Source: Nitrospirillum amazonense
Lineage (GTDB): Bacteria > Pseudomonadota > Alphaproteobacteria > Azospirillales > Azospirillaceae
Length of the DNA stretch: 64,000 nt
Assembly: GCF_007828035.1 (NCBI RefSeq)
Contig: NZ_VITV01000004.1
Location: 201,559-265,558, forward strand
Reading direction: 5' to 3'
Shown: piece after piece, positions 1 through 10,285 of the stretch
How the letters are laid out: each line of letters begins with the position of its first letter
Numbering within the stretch: position 1 is the first letter of the stretch
Notes under the pieces: generated by a model
The model's database searches: none
Told to the model about the DNA's origin: nothing
The model's input: the letters and a program-made list of their open reading frames with translations, nothing else
Made by a program: the position numbers and the translations under genes

Positions 1-1485
1 ATCCTGGGCCTGACCCAGCTGCTGCTGGAAACAGGCCTGTCGATGCGCCAGCGCGACTATGTCCGCACCGTGCACGAGTCCGGCGAATCCCTGCTGGCCA
101 TCCTGAACGACGTGCTGGATCTGTCGAAGGTCGAGGCCGGCAAGCTGGAGATCGAGCGGACGGCCTTCGACACCGGCCCGCTGCTGGACGGGGTGCGCAA
201 CCTGATGGCCGGCCGCGCCGCAGAAAAGGGGCTGGACCTGCAAATCCGCAAGGGCCCCGGTTTCCCCGAACGCCTGATGGGCGACCCCTTGCGCCTGCGC
301 CAAGTGCTGCTGAACCTGGTGGGCAACGCTATCAAGTTCACCGAGCGGGGTTGGGTGCGCATCAGCGCGTCGGCCGACCGCCTGGCCGACGGCCGGCTTC
401 AGTTCGGCATCATCGTGTCCGACACCGGCGTCGGCGTGCCGGAGGCGGCGCAGGGCCGACTGTTCGAGACCTTCGGCCAGGCCAGCGCCGAGGTCACCCG
501 CCGCTACGGCGGCAGCGGCCTGGGCCTGGCCATCGCCAAACAGCTGGTCCAGGCCATGGGCGGGGAGATCGGCTTCCACAGCCGGCCGGGGGATGGCAGC
601 CATTTCTGGTTCACCATCCCCACGGCGGAACCGGAGGCGGGCACCGCCACCGGCGCGATGGACCCCCAGGCCACCGCCATCGCCCTGCCGCCGCTGGCGG
701 TGCTGGTGGTGGAGGATGTGACCGCCAACCAGGTGGTGCTGGACGCCCTGCTGCGGGCGCGGGGACACAAGGTCACCGTGGCCGCCGACGGCGCCGCCGC
801 CGTCCGGCTGGTGGCCCGCGGCCGTTTCGACCTGGTGCTGATGGACATGCAGCTGCCGGGCATCGATGGGCTGGAGGCGGCGCGCCGCATCCGCGCCCTG
901 CCCGACGCCACGCGCGCCCAGGTGCCGGTGGTGGCCACCACAGCCAACACCGACGCCGCCGACGGTGGCCGCTGCCTGGCGGCGGGCATGGACGGCTTCG
1001 TCACCAAGCCCCTGCGGCCGGAGGCGCTGGTCGAGGCCATGCACCAGGCGTGGGTGGCGCGCGGCGCGCGGGTCTGGCCGGAGGAGCCGGCGACGGAAGG
1101 CGCGGCCCAGCTGGACATGCGCCAGATGGACACCGTCGCCCAGGCCATCGGGCCTCATGACATGCCGGAATTCATCGCCATCACCGCCCGCACCCTGGTG
1201 GAGACGGCGGAACGCTTCCTGGAAAAGGTGTCGGGTGGCGACCTGCCAGGCGCGGGCCAGGCCGCCCACACCCTTTATGGCGTGGCCGCCAACGTGGGCC
1301 TGTCGGGGCTGTCGGCCGACGCCCGCCGGGCGCAGCAGGCCCTGCGCGACGACCACCCCGAAATCCAGCGCGCCCTGGCCATCCGCCTGCGGGACAACGC
1401 GGAAGAGGCGGCGGAGATGCTGGACCGCTGGCTTGGCGAATGGCTGGGCGGCCAGCCGACCGCCTCGCACAGCGCCGTCGCCTGA
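1..1485 (+). CDS. Hybrid sensor histidine kinase, 3' part (HATPase-REC-HPt)
   Basis: The gene is cut by the left window edge; the frame is open from base 1 (494 residues seen). It starts inside the dimerisation/phospho-acceptor helices, so the kinase histidine lies outside the window. The ATPase domain follows (N-box NAIKF near residue 110, G1 DTGVGVP near 141, G2 GGSGLGLAI near 172). A receiver domain has its acceptor Asp near residue 282 (MDMQLPG) and a conserved Lys near 336 (TKPL). A C-terminal HPt domain carries its phospho-His at about 423 in AAHTLYG. The protein is therefore a self-contained phosphorelay. Input domains and signal cannot be seen. It is convergent with the sigma/anti-sigma operon. 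Confidence 0.9.
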   Translation: MLGLTQLLLETGLSMRQRDYVRTVHESGESLLAILNDVLDLSKVEAGKLEIERTAFDTGPLLDGVRNLMAGRAAEKGLDLQIRKGPGFPERLMGDPLRLRQVLLNLVGNAIKFTERGWVRISASADRLADGRLQFGIIVSDTGVGVPEAAQGRLFETFGQASAEVTRRYGGSGLGLAIAKQLVQAMGGEIGFHSRPGDGSHFWFTIPTAEPEAGTATGAMDPQATAIALPPLAVLVVEDVTANQVVLDALLRARGHKVTVAADGAAAVRLVARGRFDLVLMDMQLPGIDGLEAARRIRALPDATRAQVPVVATTANTDAADGGRCLAAGMDGFVTKPLRPEALVEAMHQAWVARGARVWPEEPATEGAAQLDMRQMDTVAQAIGPHDMPEFIAITARTLVETAERFLEKVSGGDLPGAGQAAHTLYGVAANVGLSGLSADARRAQQALRDDHPEIQRALAIRLRDNAEEAAEMLDRWLGEWLGGQPTASHSAVA

Positions 1486-1490
1486 CGAAA

Positions 1491-1522
1491 GCGGCCTTTG
1501 ACCGGTCGCGATCAAAGGCCGC
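1491..1522. terminator. Bidirectional hairpin between convergent genes
   Basis: An 11-bp perfect inverted repeat (1491-1501 with 1512-1522, loop 10 nt) fills the 42-bp gap between the kinase stop and the stop of the opposing operon. No long T-tract follows on either side, so termination strength is uncertain. Confidence 0.55.
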
Positions 1523-1527
1523 GCCTG

Positions 1528-2232
1528 TCAGTGCGGGGTCACCGGGGTCGCGGTGGGGGCCCGCGGCGTGAGGGGAATGCCGCCGTCATTGTGCGGCGTG
1601 GCCGCCGGATTCGCCGCCGGGCTGCCGGCGGGGCCCGGCCCGTCCGGGCCCTCATCGGGCGGCGGGGGCGGGCCATCGGGGAAGGGCGGATGATCGAAGC
1701 GACCCTCCGGCCATCCCGGCCCGCCCGGACCGCGCCCGTCAGGCCCGCGCCCGTCCGGACGGGGGCCATGCATACCGCCCAGGATGAAGGGGGCCTTCAT
1801 CTCCGACAGCTTCTTGCGGCCTTCGGGCGACATCCGGGATAGGGCGTCGACCAGGGCCGACTGGCGCGACGCCTCGAAGGCGCGGCGGCTGTCCGCCACC
1901 TTGCGCAGGGCAGCGGCAAAGGCCTGGGCGTCGAAGGGCTCGGCCGCCAGCAAGGGCTGGATTTCGGCCCAGCTTTCCCGGGCCTGCTTCTCCAGCGCCT
2001 GGAAGTCGGCACGGTCGGGCGCCATGGCCTTCTGCAGCAGCTCGGCGTCCGCCGGCGGCAGGATGTCGGACAGCGGACGCGGCCGGTAGTTCAGGCCGGG
2101 CGCCGGCCCACGCTCCGGCCCCACCTCGTGGTGCCGCAGAAGATGGGGGACGAAGGTGCCGGCCAGGAACAGGTTCACACCGACCGACGCGATGAGCAGG
2201 GGCCCACGCCACCGGCTGGAAAACACACTCAT
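1528..2232 (-). CDS. Periplasmic heavy-metal-sensor-like protein (Spy/CpxP-type), Pro/Gly-rich tail
   Basis: A 234-residue protein with an N-terminal membrane anchor or signal (about residues 9-26) and a charged helical core of the kind annotated as periplasmic heavy-metal sensor. The last 80 or so residues are a low-complexity Gly/Pro/Asp-rich tail with PDGRG repeats and scattered His. The start at 2232 was chosen because ATG overlaps the stop of the upstream anti-sigma gene (ATGA), which implies translational coupling. The order sigma - membrane anti-sigma - periplasmic sensor resembles cnrHYX/nccHYX, where the sensor feeds the anti-sigma factor. The metal ligand, if any, cannot be read from sequence. 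Confidence 0.7.
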   Translation of the reverse strand: MSVFSSRWRGPLLIASVGVNLFLAGTFVPHLLRHHEVGPERGPAPGLNYRPRPLSDILPPADAELLQKAMAPDRADFQALEKQARESWAEIQPLLAAEPFDAQAFAAALRKVADSRRAFEASRQSALVDALSRMSPEGRKKLSEMKAPFILGGMHGPRPDGRGPDGRGPGGPGWPEGRFDHPPFPDGPPPPPDEGPDGPGPAGSPAANPAATPHNDGGIPLTPRAPTATPVTPH

Positions 2233-2792
2233 CGGGCGTGGGTCTCCACGGTGTAGGAAGTGAACAGCAGGCTGGGCATGTCCGTGACGTCGGCCTGCGC
2301 CGTCTCCACCGCCGTTCCGGCCTGGGCCGTCGTGGTCTCCGCGCCGGACAGCGTGGCGGACGGCATGGTCATGACCCCCACCAGGATGCCCGCCACCGTG
2401 GCGCCCGCCAGCCACCCGGCCTGCGGCGCCCGCACGCTGAGCCACGACAGGGCCGTGCGCACCAGGTCGAAGGGTGAGGGCAGGAAGGTGTCCAGCTTGT
2501 GCGGCGCGGCCTTGGCCGCCGCCGGCGCGGTCACCGCGTCCAGCCGAGCCAGGGCGCCGGCCACCACGCTGTCCACCCGGGCGGCGGAAATCTCCGGCTC
2601 CGCCACCATGGACAGCAGGGCGTCCAGCCGCGCCTCGTTCACCACCAGCTCATGCGCGGCACCGTCCATGGCCAGCGCGCGCACCGCCGCAGCCCGGCGA
2701 TCCGCCGGCCAACGGGCGGGGTTGCCGCCGTACACGGCCGTCAATGCCGCGATATCCTCCACGTCCACCGTGGACCATTCCCTGTCAGCCAT
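2229..2792 (-). CDS. Membrane-bound anti-sigma factor-like protein
   Basis: A 187-residue protein with an acidic cytoplasmic N-terminal half, one hydrophobic segment (about residues 120-140, AGWLAGATVAGILVGVM) and a short periplasmic tail. It lies 10 bp downstream of an ECF sigma gene and overlaps the sensor gene, which is the classic position of an anti-sigma factor. No zinc-binding HxxxCxxC anti-sigma motif is present, so the role rests on topology and context. The start at 2792 is the only one giving a compact product after the sigma stop. Confidence 0.65.
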   Translation of the reverse strand: MADREWSTVDVEDIAALTAVYGGNPARWPADRRAAAVRALAMDGAAHELVVNEARLDALLSMVAEPEISAARVDSVVAGALARLDAVTAPAAAKAAPHKLDTFLPSPFDLVRTALSWLSVRAPQAGWLAGATVAGILVGVMTMPSATLSGAETTTAQAGTAVETAQADVTDMPSLLFTSYTVETHAR

Positions 2793-2802
2793 GACCAACC
2801 CC

Positions 2803-3462
2803 CTAGACCTCACCCGTATCCTGAACCACACCGGACAGGCGCGCCCGCAACGCGCGCCGGGCCCGGGCCAACAGCGACTCAACCGCCGAAACAGACAGGG
2901 ACAGGATTTGCGCGGCGTCGGCGGCGCTGCGCTCCTCGTAATAGCAGAGCGTGACGGCCAACCGCTGCCGTTCCGGCAGCTCCGCCAAGGCCTGCGACAC
3001 CAATTTGGCCGTCTGTTGCCGCGCCATCACATTCACCGCGGATGGCGTCGGGTCGGGCGGCTCCGGTATTCCGTCCAAGCCGGCGAAGGCGGGACGCCGG
3101 CGCCGGTCCACACATAAGTTCACCACCACCCGGTGCAGCCAGGTGGAGAAGCGGGCGCGGCCGTCGGGGATCCAGTTCTTGGCCCCCGTCCACACCCGCA
3201 GCATCGCCTCCTGCACCACCTCGTCGGCGTCGGCCGCGTTGCCCAGGACGCGCTGAGCCAGTTTCATGGCCTTGGGCGCGTGGCGGGCGGCCAGCAGGGC
3301 GAAGGCCTGCCGGTCCCCCTGGGCGATGCGGGCCAGCAGGGCGTCATCGCCCGGCTCCGGCCCCAGCCCCATCAAGGTGCCGGCCGGGTTGCCCGCATAT
3401 GGGGCGGCGGCGGAAGCCGAAGCCGTGCCCACGCGCGGCTGCGGCTGGACAGATTCGTCCAT
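2803..3462 (-). CDS. ECF RNA polymerase sigma factor
   Basis: A 219-residue sigma-70 family protein. Region 2 is visible (ALLAARHAPKAMKLAQRVLG, then DADEVVQEAMLRVW), followed by the FSTWLHRVVVNLCVD core, and region 4 has the helix-turn-helix LPERQRLAVTLCYYEERSAADAA. The start at 3462 is preferred because AGGGGA lies 4 bp upstream. An in-frame ATG at 3513 would add 17 residues but its purine tract is only 2 bp away. The 40-45 residue Ala/Pro-rich N-terminal extension is unusual for an ECF factor. It heads an operon with an anti-sigma factor and a periplasmic sensor, so it is probably released by an envelope or metal signal. Confidence 0.88.
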   Translation of the reverse strand: MDESVQPQPRVGTASASAAAPYAGNPAGTLMGLGPEPGDDALLARIAQGDRQAFALLAARHAPKAMKLAQRVLGNAADADEVVQEAMLRVWTGAKNWIPDGRARFSTWLHRVVVNLCVDRRRRPAFAGLDGIPEPPDPTPSAVNVMARQQTAKLVSQALAELPERQRLAVTLCYYEERSAADAAQILSLSVSAVESLLARARRALRARLSGVVQDTGEV

Positions 3463-3908
3463 CAGTTCCCCTGAAGAGTGACCCGGGACGTCTATGTCGC
3501 GAAGAGCATACATGACCCCTTATACGGGCCATGGGCAATGCCCTGTCGGCGAGGATGCCGAATAAAATCTAGGCGGGCCGCAGACTGGATCCAAGGTTGG
3601 CGTCCGTAAAAGGTATGTCACGGGGGCGGTCCTGCCCCAAACCGCCGCCCCCGTGACGCCGGTCCCGCCAGCCCCGATTGGGCGGGACCATGCGGATGCG
3701 CGCCCCCGCACGCATCCCGGCGCCGCCCCCGACCTACCGCGATTGCAGCCCCGCCCGCGGAACAGAGGTCGGGGGCGGATTTGCCCGTGACCCCGCCCGG
3801 ATCGCTCAGCTACCATCGCGCGCAATAATCACAAGGGCCGGCACCGACCGGCCCGGCAATCAAAGGGCCGGCGAAGACCAGCCCGCAAACGCGGTGGAGA
3901 GAGAACGT
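3463..3908. other. Long intergenic region with two strong inverted repeats (maeB leader)
   Basis: These 446 bp hold no convincing gene. They contain a hairpin with a 10-bp perfect outer stem (3617-3626 with 3648-3657) and a 13-bp perfect inverted repeat (3723-3735 with 3766-3778). Both are GC-rich and lie between the divergent sigma operon and maeB. No clear sigma-70 promoter was found. Confidence 0.6.
3723..3778. repeat. 13-bp perfect inverted repeat upstream of maeB
   Basis: Arms 3723-3735 (CCGCCCCCGACCT) and 3766-3778 are exact reverse complements, separated by 30 nt. In RNA this would be a very stable stem about 130 nt before the maeB start. It could be a terminator without a U-tract, a leader structure or an operator. 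Confidence 0.6.
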
Positions 3909-6194
<2,286 letters not shown>

Positions 6195-6266
6195 TCGGGG
6201 GCAGGCTGACCGGGGGCAGGCTGATTGCGGCTGGCGGGACGGAAAAAAGCGTATCCAGTATACATA

Positions 6267-6290
6267 CGCCGCCGGCCATGGCCGGCGGCG
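6267..6290. repeat. 24-bp perfect palindrome after maeB
   Basis: Twelve-base arms (CGCCGCCGGCCA and its complement) meet without a spacer. It is followed by AT-rich sequence but no T-tract. It probably adds to transcript end stability. Confidence 0.6.
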
Positions 6291-6301
6291 GTGCTTAAGT
6301 A

Positions 6302-6352
6302 AAAAAGGGCCATGGCTGGCGGGGGAGTTCCCGATGGCCGTGGCCTTTTCTT
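6302..6352 (+). terminator. Rho-independent terminator after maeB
   Basis: A-tract 6301-6306, stem GGCCATGGC (6308-6316) pairing with GCCGTGGCC near 6337-6345 (some G-U pairs), then TTTTCTT. It lies about 110 bp after the maeB stop. Confidence 0.65.
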
Positions 6353-6515
6353 ATGAAGCGGGATAGCTCCACGGCCGGTCCCGGGATTAAACTTCCATGA
6401 CGTGGGTTCCTGGCGCCATTCCTGCGCTATGTTCGGTGCAATGAACGGGAAGGCGCACTTTTGACCTGGCCTGTTTTGGCCGTGTCACGGGAATCAGCAT
6501 GGGTGGGTTTGGGAG

Positions 6516-8024
6516 ATGAGTCGTTTGGAAACGCGCCCCGATCGTTTTGTCGCCATCGCCGTGCTGATGCTGGCGCCGACGGCGGCGCTGCTGGGCGCGC
6601 TGGTGATCGCCGGGCGGCTCAACATCCTGCTGGCACTGGCGGCCTTCGCCCTGGTAGCCGCCGTGACCGCCGTCGCGCGCCACCTGGTGCTGCGCGACAG
6701 CCGGCTGATCGCCGCCTACCTGGACCAGGTGCGGGACCGCCGCACACCCCTGCCCCCGCCCCAGGCCCGCACCCTGACCGGCGCCGCCCTGCTGGAGGAC
6801 ATCGCCCAGCTGCACCAGAACTGGCTGCGCCACCGGGAGGAGATCGAGCATCGCCTGGCCGCCGACGAGGCGGTGGTGGAGGCCCTGCACGATCCCCTGA
6901 TGCTGGTGGACGACAAGCGCAAGGTGGGCCGCGCCAACAGCGCCGCCCGCGCCCTGTTCGGCGACCGCATGCTGAACCGTGACCTGGCGGTCAGCGTGCG
7001 CAACCCCGACGTCCTGGCGGCGGTGGACGCCGTGCTGGCCGGCGGCGACAGCCGGCGGGTTGAATTCACCCTGCCCCTGCCGGTGGAGCGCGTGCTGGAG
7101 GTACGGGTAACGCCCTTCCGCCCCGCGGCGGAGGACGGCGCGCCGGAGCATGAGATCACCGCCATCGTCACCCTGCACGACATCACCGCCATCAAGCGGT
7201 CGGAACAGATGCGGGCCGACTTCGTGGCCAACGCCAGCCATGAGCTGCGCACGCCCCTATCCACCCTGGTGGGCTTCATCGAGACGCTGCGCGGGCCCGC
7301 CCGCGACGACGCCGACGCCCGCGACCGCTTCCTGGCCATCATGCAGGAGCAGGCCGGCCGTATGTCGCGCCTGGTGATGGACCTCCTGTCCCTGTCGCGC
7401 ATCGAGCTGGATGAACACACCCACCCGACCGGCGAGACCAATGTCGCCCAGCTGGTGCACAGCGTGGTCGCCATGCTGGAGTTGAAGGCGGCGGCGCGCA
7501 AGATCACCATCCGCGTTCAGGGCGGCGAAGACCTGCCGCGCGTGCAGGGGGACGAGGACCAGCTGACCCAGGTGTTCCAGAACCTGATCGACAATGCCAT
7601 CAAGTACGGGCGCGAGCAGACCGACGTGGTGGTGTCGCTGGAACGGGCCGAGGCGCCGCCGGCACCGGGCGCCACCGGCATCCGCGCCCGCCAGGCGCCG
7701 CAAAAGGTGGCCGGCATCAAGGTGTCGGTGACCGACAAGGGCGAGGGTATCGCCCGCACCCATCTGCCCCGCCTGACCGAACGCTTCTACCGCGTGGACG
7801 CCGCCCGCAGCCGCGCCTTGGGCGGCACCGGCTTGGGCCTGGCCATCGTGAAGCACATCGTAAACCGCCACCGCGGCCGGTTGACCATCGACAGCGAGGT
7901 GGGCAAGGGCAGCACCTTCACCGTGCACCTGCCCGGCGTGGAAAAGGCGGCGGAGAAGGCGGAAAAGCCCGTACCCCAATCTGCCCCGAATCTGTCACAG
8001 GAAGGCGGCCGGGGTGCCGCTTGA
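6516..8024 (+). CDS. phoR: Phosphate regulon sensor histidine kinase PhoR
   Basis: A 502-residue inner-membrane kinase of the phosphate two-component system. It has two N-terminal membrane segments (about 11-30 and 36-55), a PAS-like domain (about 115-220), a dimerisation domain with phospho-His near residue 242 in NASHELRTPLS, and an ATPase domain with QNLIDNAIKYG, DKGEGI and GGTGLGLAI. The N-terminus and PAS placement are typical of PhoR, and phoU and phoB follow on the same strand. In many alphaproteobacteria pstSCAB lies between phoR and phoU; here it does not. A polar, low-complexity tail of about 30 residues ends the protein. Confidence 0.92.
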   Translation: MSRLETRPDRFVAIAVLMLAPTAALLGALVIAGRLNILLALAAFALVAAVTAVARHLVLRDSRLIAAYLDQVRDRRTPLPPPQARTLTGAALLEDIAQLHQNWLRHREEIEHRLAADEAVVEALHDPLMLVDDKRKVGRANSAARALFGDRMLNRDLAVSVRNPDVLAAVDAVLAGGDSRRVEFTLPLPVERVLEVRVTPFRPAAEDGAPEHEITAIVTLHDITAIKRSEQMRADFVANASHELRTPLSTLVGFIETLRGPARDDADARDRFLAIMQEQAGRMSRLVMDLLSLSRIELDEHTHPTGETNVAQLVHSVVAMLELKAAARKITIRVQGGEDLPRVQGDEDQLTQVFQNLIDNAIKYGREQTDVVVSLERAEAPPAPGATGIRARQAPQKVAGIKVSVTDKGEGIARTHLPRLTERFYRVDAARSRALGGTGLGLAIVKHIVNRHRGRLTIDSEVGKGSTFTVHLPGVEKAAEKAEKPVPQSAPNLSQEGGRGAA

Positions 8025-8051
8025 GGGTGGGCCGGCGCCGGGCATACCCGT

Positions 8052-8063
8052 GGTAGCGCTACC
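8052..8063. repeat. 12-bp palindrome after phoR
   Basis: GGTAGCGCTACC is a perfect palindrome 28 bp after the phoR stop. It could be a weak terminator or a protein site. Confidence 0.35.
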
Positions 8064-8123
8064 CCCGTATGAGATAAGCCACTGAGGTAGCATAGCTTTC
8101 AGGGCACAGCTCGCCCGGATGCG

Positions 8124-8152
8124 CCGTCATAAAACTGTCGCTTATCTGTAGC
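8124..8152 (+). promoter_or_regulatory. PhoB box array (three 11-bp phased half-sites) upstream of phoU
   Basis: CCGTCATAAAACTGTCGC (8124-8141) matches the 18-bp Pho box CTGTCATAWAWCTGTMAY at all but two positions. The half-sites CCGTCAT, CTGTCGC and CTGTAGC start at 8124, 8135 and 8146, exactly 11 bp apart as PhoB requires for side-by-side binding. The array lies 113 bp before the phoU start. It predicts PhoB activation of phoU and probably phoB under phosphate limitation. Confidence 0.75.
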
Positions 8153-8156
8153 AATT

Positions 8157-8178
8157 CCATAGCGACCTGCCGCTATGG
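8157..8178. repeat. 8-bp inverted repeat in the phoU leader
   Basis: CCATAGCG (8157-8164) and CGCTATGG (8171-8178) are exact complements with a 6-nt loop, just downstream of the PhoB half-sites, where the -10 region or the 5' end of the transcript should lie. Confidence 0.4.
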
Positions 8179-8264
8179 TCCACCCTGCCCGACCGGCGAT
8201 GTGTCCCGCCGGCCGCCGTTTTTCATGCCCCGGCCAGGACCGCCGGGGGTGGGGTGGTAAGAAG

Positions 8265-9029
8265 ATGCCGGCCGAGCATACGGTTAAGTCGTTCGAGCAG
8301 CAGCTGCAGCGCCTGTCCAACCTGATCACCCAGATGGGTGGCGTGGCCGAGGCCCAGGTGGACGGCGCCGTCCAGGCGGTGGTGCGCCGCGACGTGGACC
8401 TGGCCGCCCGGGTGATGCAGGCCGACCACCAGCTGGACGACTATGAACGCGGCATCGAGCAGGAGGCCGTGCGCATGCTGGCCCTGCGCCAGCCCGTGGG
8501 CAGCGACCTGCGCGAAATCCTGGCCGCCCTGAAGATTTCCGCCGACCTGGAACGCACTGGCGACTATGCCGCCAACATCGCCAAGCGCAGCATGGCGCTG
8601 GCCAAGCTTCCCGCCGTGCGGCCCGTCAGCGCCATCCCGCGCATGGGCAAGCTGGTGGAAAGCATGCTGAAGGACGTGCTGGACGCCTATATCGACCGCG
8701 ACGTGGGCAAGGCCATCGACGCCTGGAACCGGGATGAGGAGCTGGACGACCTGTACACCAGCCTGTTCCGCGAGGTCCTGACCTATATGATGGAAGACCC
8801 GCGCAACATCACCCCTTGCACCCACCTGCTGTTCATCGCCAAGAATCTGGAGCGGGCGGGCGACCACGCGACCAACATCGCGGAGACCATCCACTTCCTG
8901 GTGCTGGGCCAGACGCTGACCTCCGACCGGCCCAAGCATGACCAGTCCAGCTTCGTCGTCGGCCCCACGGCCGATGTCGACCTGCACGGCAGCGGCCTGC
9001 ACGGCGCCGACGCCGTGGACGATCTGTGA
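8265..9029 (+). CDS. phoU: Phosphate-specific transport system accessory protein PhoU
   Basis: A 254-residue protein made of two PhoU helical-bundle repeats, with the paired motifs LRQPVGSDLREILAALKI near residue 75 and ERAGDHATNIAETIHF near 195-210. PhoU links the Pst transporter to PhoR and keeps the regulon off when phosphate is plentiful. The start at 8265 is supported by the conserved N-terminus (HTVKSFEQQLQ) and a purine-rich GGTGGTAAGAAG upstream. The frame extends 90 bp further up but without family similarity. It is preceded by PhoB boxes and followed by phoB. Confidence 0.93.
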   Translation: MPAEHTVKSFEQQLQRLSNLITQMGGVAEAQVDGAVQAVVRRDVDLAARVMQADHQLDDYERGIEQEAVRMLALRQPVGSDLREILAALKISADLERTGDYAANIAKRSMALAKLPAVRPVSAIPRMGKLVESMLKDVLDAYIDRDVGKAIDAWNRDEELDDLYTSLFREVLTYMMEDPRNITPCTHLLFIAKNLERAGDHATNIAETIHFLVLGQTLTSDRPKHDQSSFVVGPTADVDLHGSGLHGADAVDDL

Positions 9030-9127
9030 GCCCTTCCCCCCGGGCCGTTCCTCACGCCCGAGCCTATAGACGACTTAGACTTGCCACCGCTTACCCGACC
9101 CCGGACAGCCAGTTTTAGGGACACCCC

Positions 9128-9832
9128 ATGAACGCCTCGTTGAAGCCCTTGGTTCTGATCGTCGAGGACGAAGCCGACCTCGTCACGCTGCTGAGCTACA
9201 ACCTGGAGAAAGAAGGCTTCCGGGTGCTGACCGCCGGCGACGGCGAGGAAGCGCTGCTGCTGGCCGACGAGCAGGCGCCGCACCTGGTGCTGCTGGACTG
9301 GATGCTGCCGCTGATGAGCGGGCTGGAGGTCTGCCGCCAGATGCGCCGCAACCCCAAGACACGCGAAATCCCCATCATCATGCTGACCGCCCGGGGTGAG
9401 GAGGCGGACAAGGTGCGCGGCCTGAACTCCGGCGCCGACGACTACATCTCCAAGCCCTTCAGCCCGACCGAGCTGGTGGCCCGCATCCGCGCCGTGCTGC
9501 GCCGGGCCGTGCCCTCGCTGGCCGAGGAATTGCTGCGCTATGGCGACATCAGCATGGACCTGGCGGCCCATCGGGTGCGCCGCAACAGCCGCGACATCCA
9601 CCTGGGCCCGACCGAGTTCCGCCTGCTGCGCCACTTCATGCAGCACCCGGGCCGCGTGTTCTCGCGGGAGCAGTTGCTGGACATCGTCTGGGGCCACGAC
9701 GTCTATGTCGAACCGCGCACCGTCGACGTGCACATCCGCCGCCTGCGCAAGGCCCTGAACGAGGACACCGAGCTGGACATGATCCGCACCGTGCGCTCGG
9801 CCGGCTACGCCCTGGACATGAAGTCGGCTTGA
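9128..9832 (+). CDS. phoB: Phosphate regulon response regulator PhoB
   Basis: A 234-residue OmpR/PhoB-family regulator. The receiver domain has the acidic pair VEDEAD near residue 12, phospho-acceptor Asp57 (LLDWMLP) and Lys near 109 (SKPFSP). The C-terminal winged-helix domain (about 130-232) ends with VDVHIRRLRKAL and TVRSAGYAL. It lies 98 bp after phoU and is probably co-transcribed from the PhoB-box promoter, giving positive autoregulation. Confidence 0.94.
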   Translation: MNASLKPLVLIVEDEADLVTLLSYNLEKEGFRVLTAGDGEEALLLADEQAPHLVLLDWMLPLMSGLEVCRQMRRNPKTREIPIIMLTARGEEADKVRGLNSGADDYISKPFSPTELVARIRAVLRRAVPSLAEELLRYGDISMDLAAHRVRRNSRDIHLGPTEFRLLRHFMQHPGRVFSREQLLDIVWGHDVYVEPRTVDVHIRRLRKALNEDTELDMIRTVRSAGYALDMKSA

Positions 9833-9887
9833 TATTTCCATATCGGCTGCGCGAGGGGAAACCACGTGCCGCTGCTTGGTACCCGCA

Positions 9888-10274
9888 TCAGGCGGCGAGG
9901 GCGGCCGTCGCCAGATTCGCCGCCTCATCCGCCGTGGCGGCCACCTCCATCGCCACGCCGAAGGCCTTGACCGCCATGACGGCCTGGGCTTTGAAGGCGG
10001 CACGACGCACCGCATTCGGCTCCACCGTGATCACCGCGCGGCATAATCCCGCCAAGGTGTCGCGGTTGCGCTTCAGCCATAGGCCGCGCAGGCGCCGGTC
10101 TTCATGCGCCTCCCCCTCCGGGGGATCGCGCATGATGATGACGAAGGGCAGGCCCCGTTCCAGCAGGGCGTCCATCTCCCGTTCCCACTGCGGCGCGTAG
10201 CCAGGCCGGGTGGTACCGGGGCGGGTCGTCACCACGGGAAAGCGGCTGAGATCGTGTATCTCGAACAGGCTCAT
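9888..10274 (-). CDS. Conserved hypothetical protein, possibly SpoIIAA/STAS-like
   Basis: A 128-residue soluble protein that I do not firmly recognise. It has a central hydrophobic strand (GLPFVIIMRD), a basic helix (LRGLWLKRNRDTL), a second strand (CRAVITVEP) and an amphipathic C-terminal helix rich in Ala. This alternating pattern is compatible with a SpoIIAA/STAS-like fold, but that is only a guess. The ATG at 10274 is preferred over the upstream in-frame TTG because AAGGAG lies 7 bp before it. It lies 11 bp downstream of the FAD monooxygenase and may be co-transcribed. Confidence 0.7.
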   Translation of the reverse strand: MSLFEIHDLSRFPVVTTRPGTTRPGYAPQWEREMDALLERGLPFVIIMRDPPEGEAHEDRRLRGLWLKRNRDTLAGLCRAVITVEPNAVRRAAFKAQAVMAVKAFGVAMEVAATADEAANLATAALAA

Positions 10275-10285
10275 CCTCAATCTCC

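Larger units (their letters stand above)
6195..6515. other. Intergenic region maeB-phoR with two hairpins
   Basis: Holds a 24-bp perfect palindrome (6267-6290), a terminator-like hairpin (6302-6352), and then about 160 bp of leader before phoR with no recognisable promoter or PhoB box. Confidence 0.6.
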
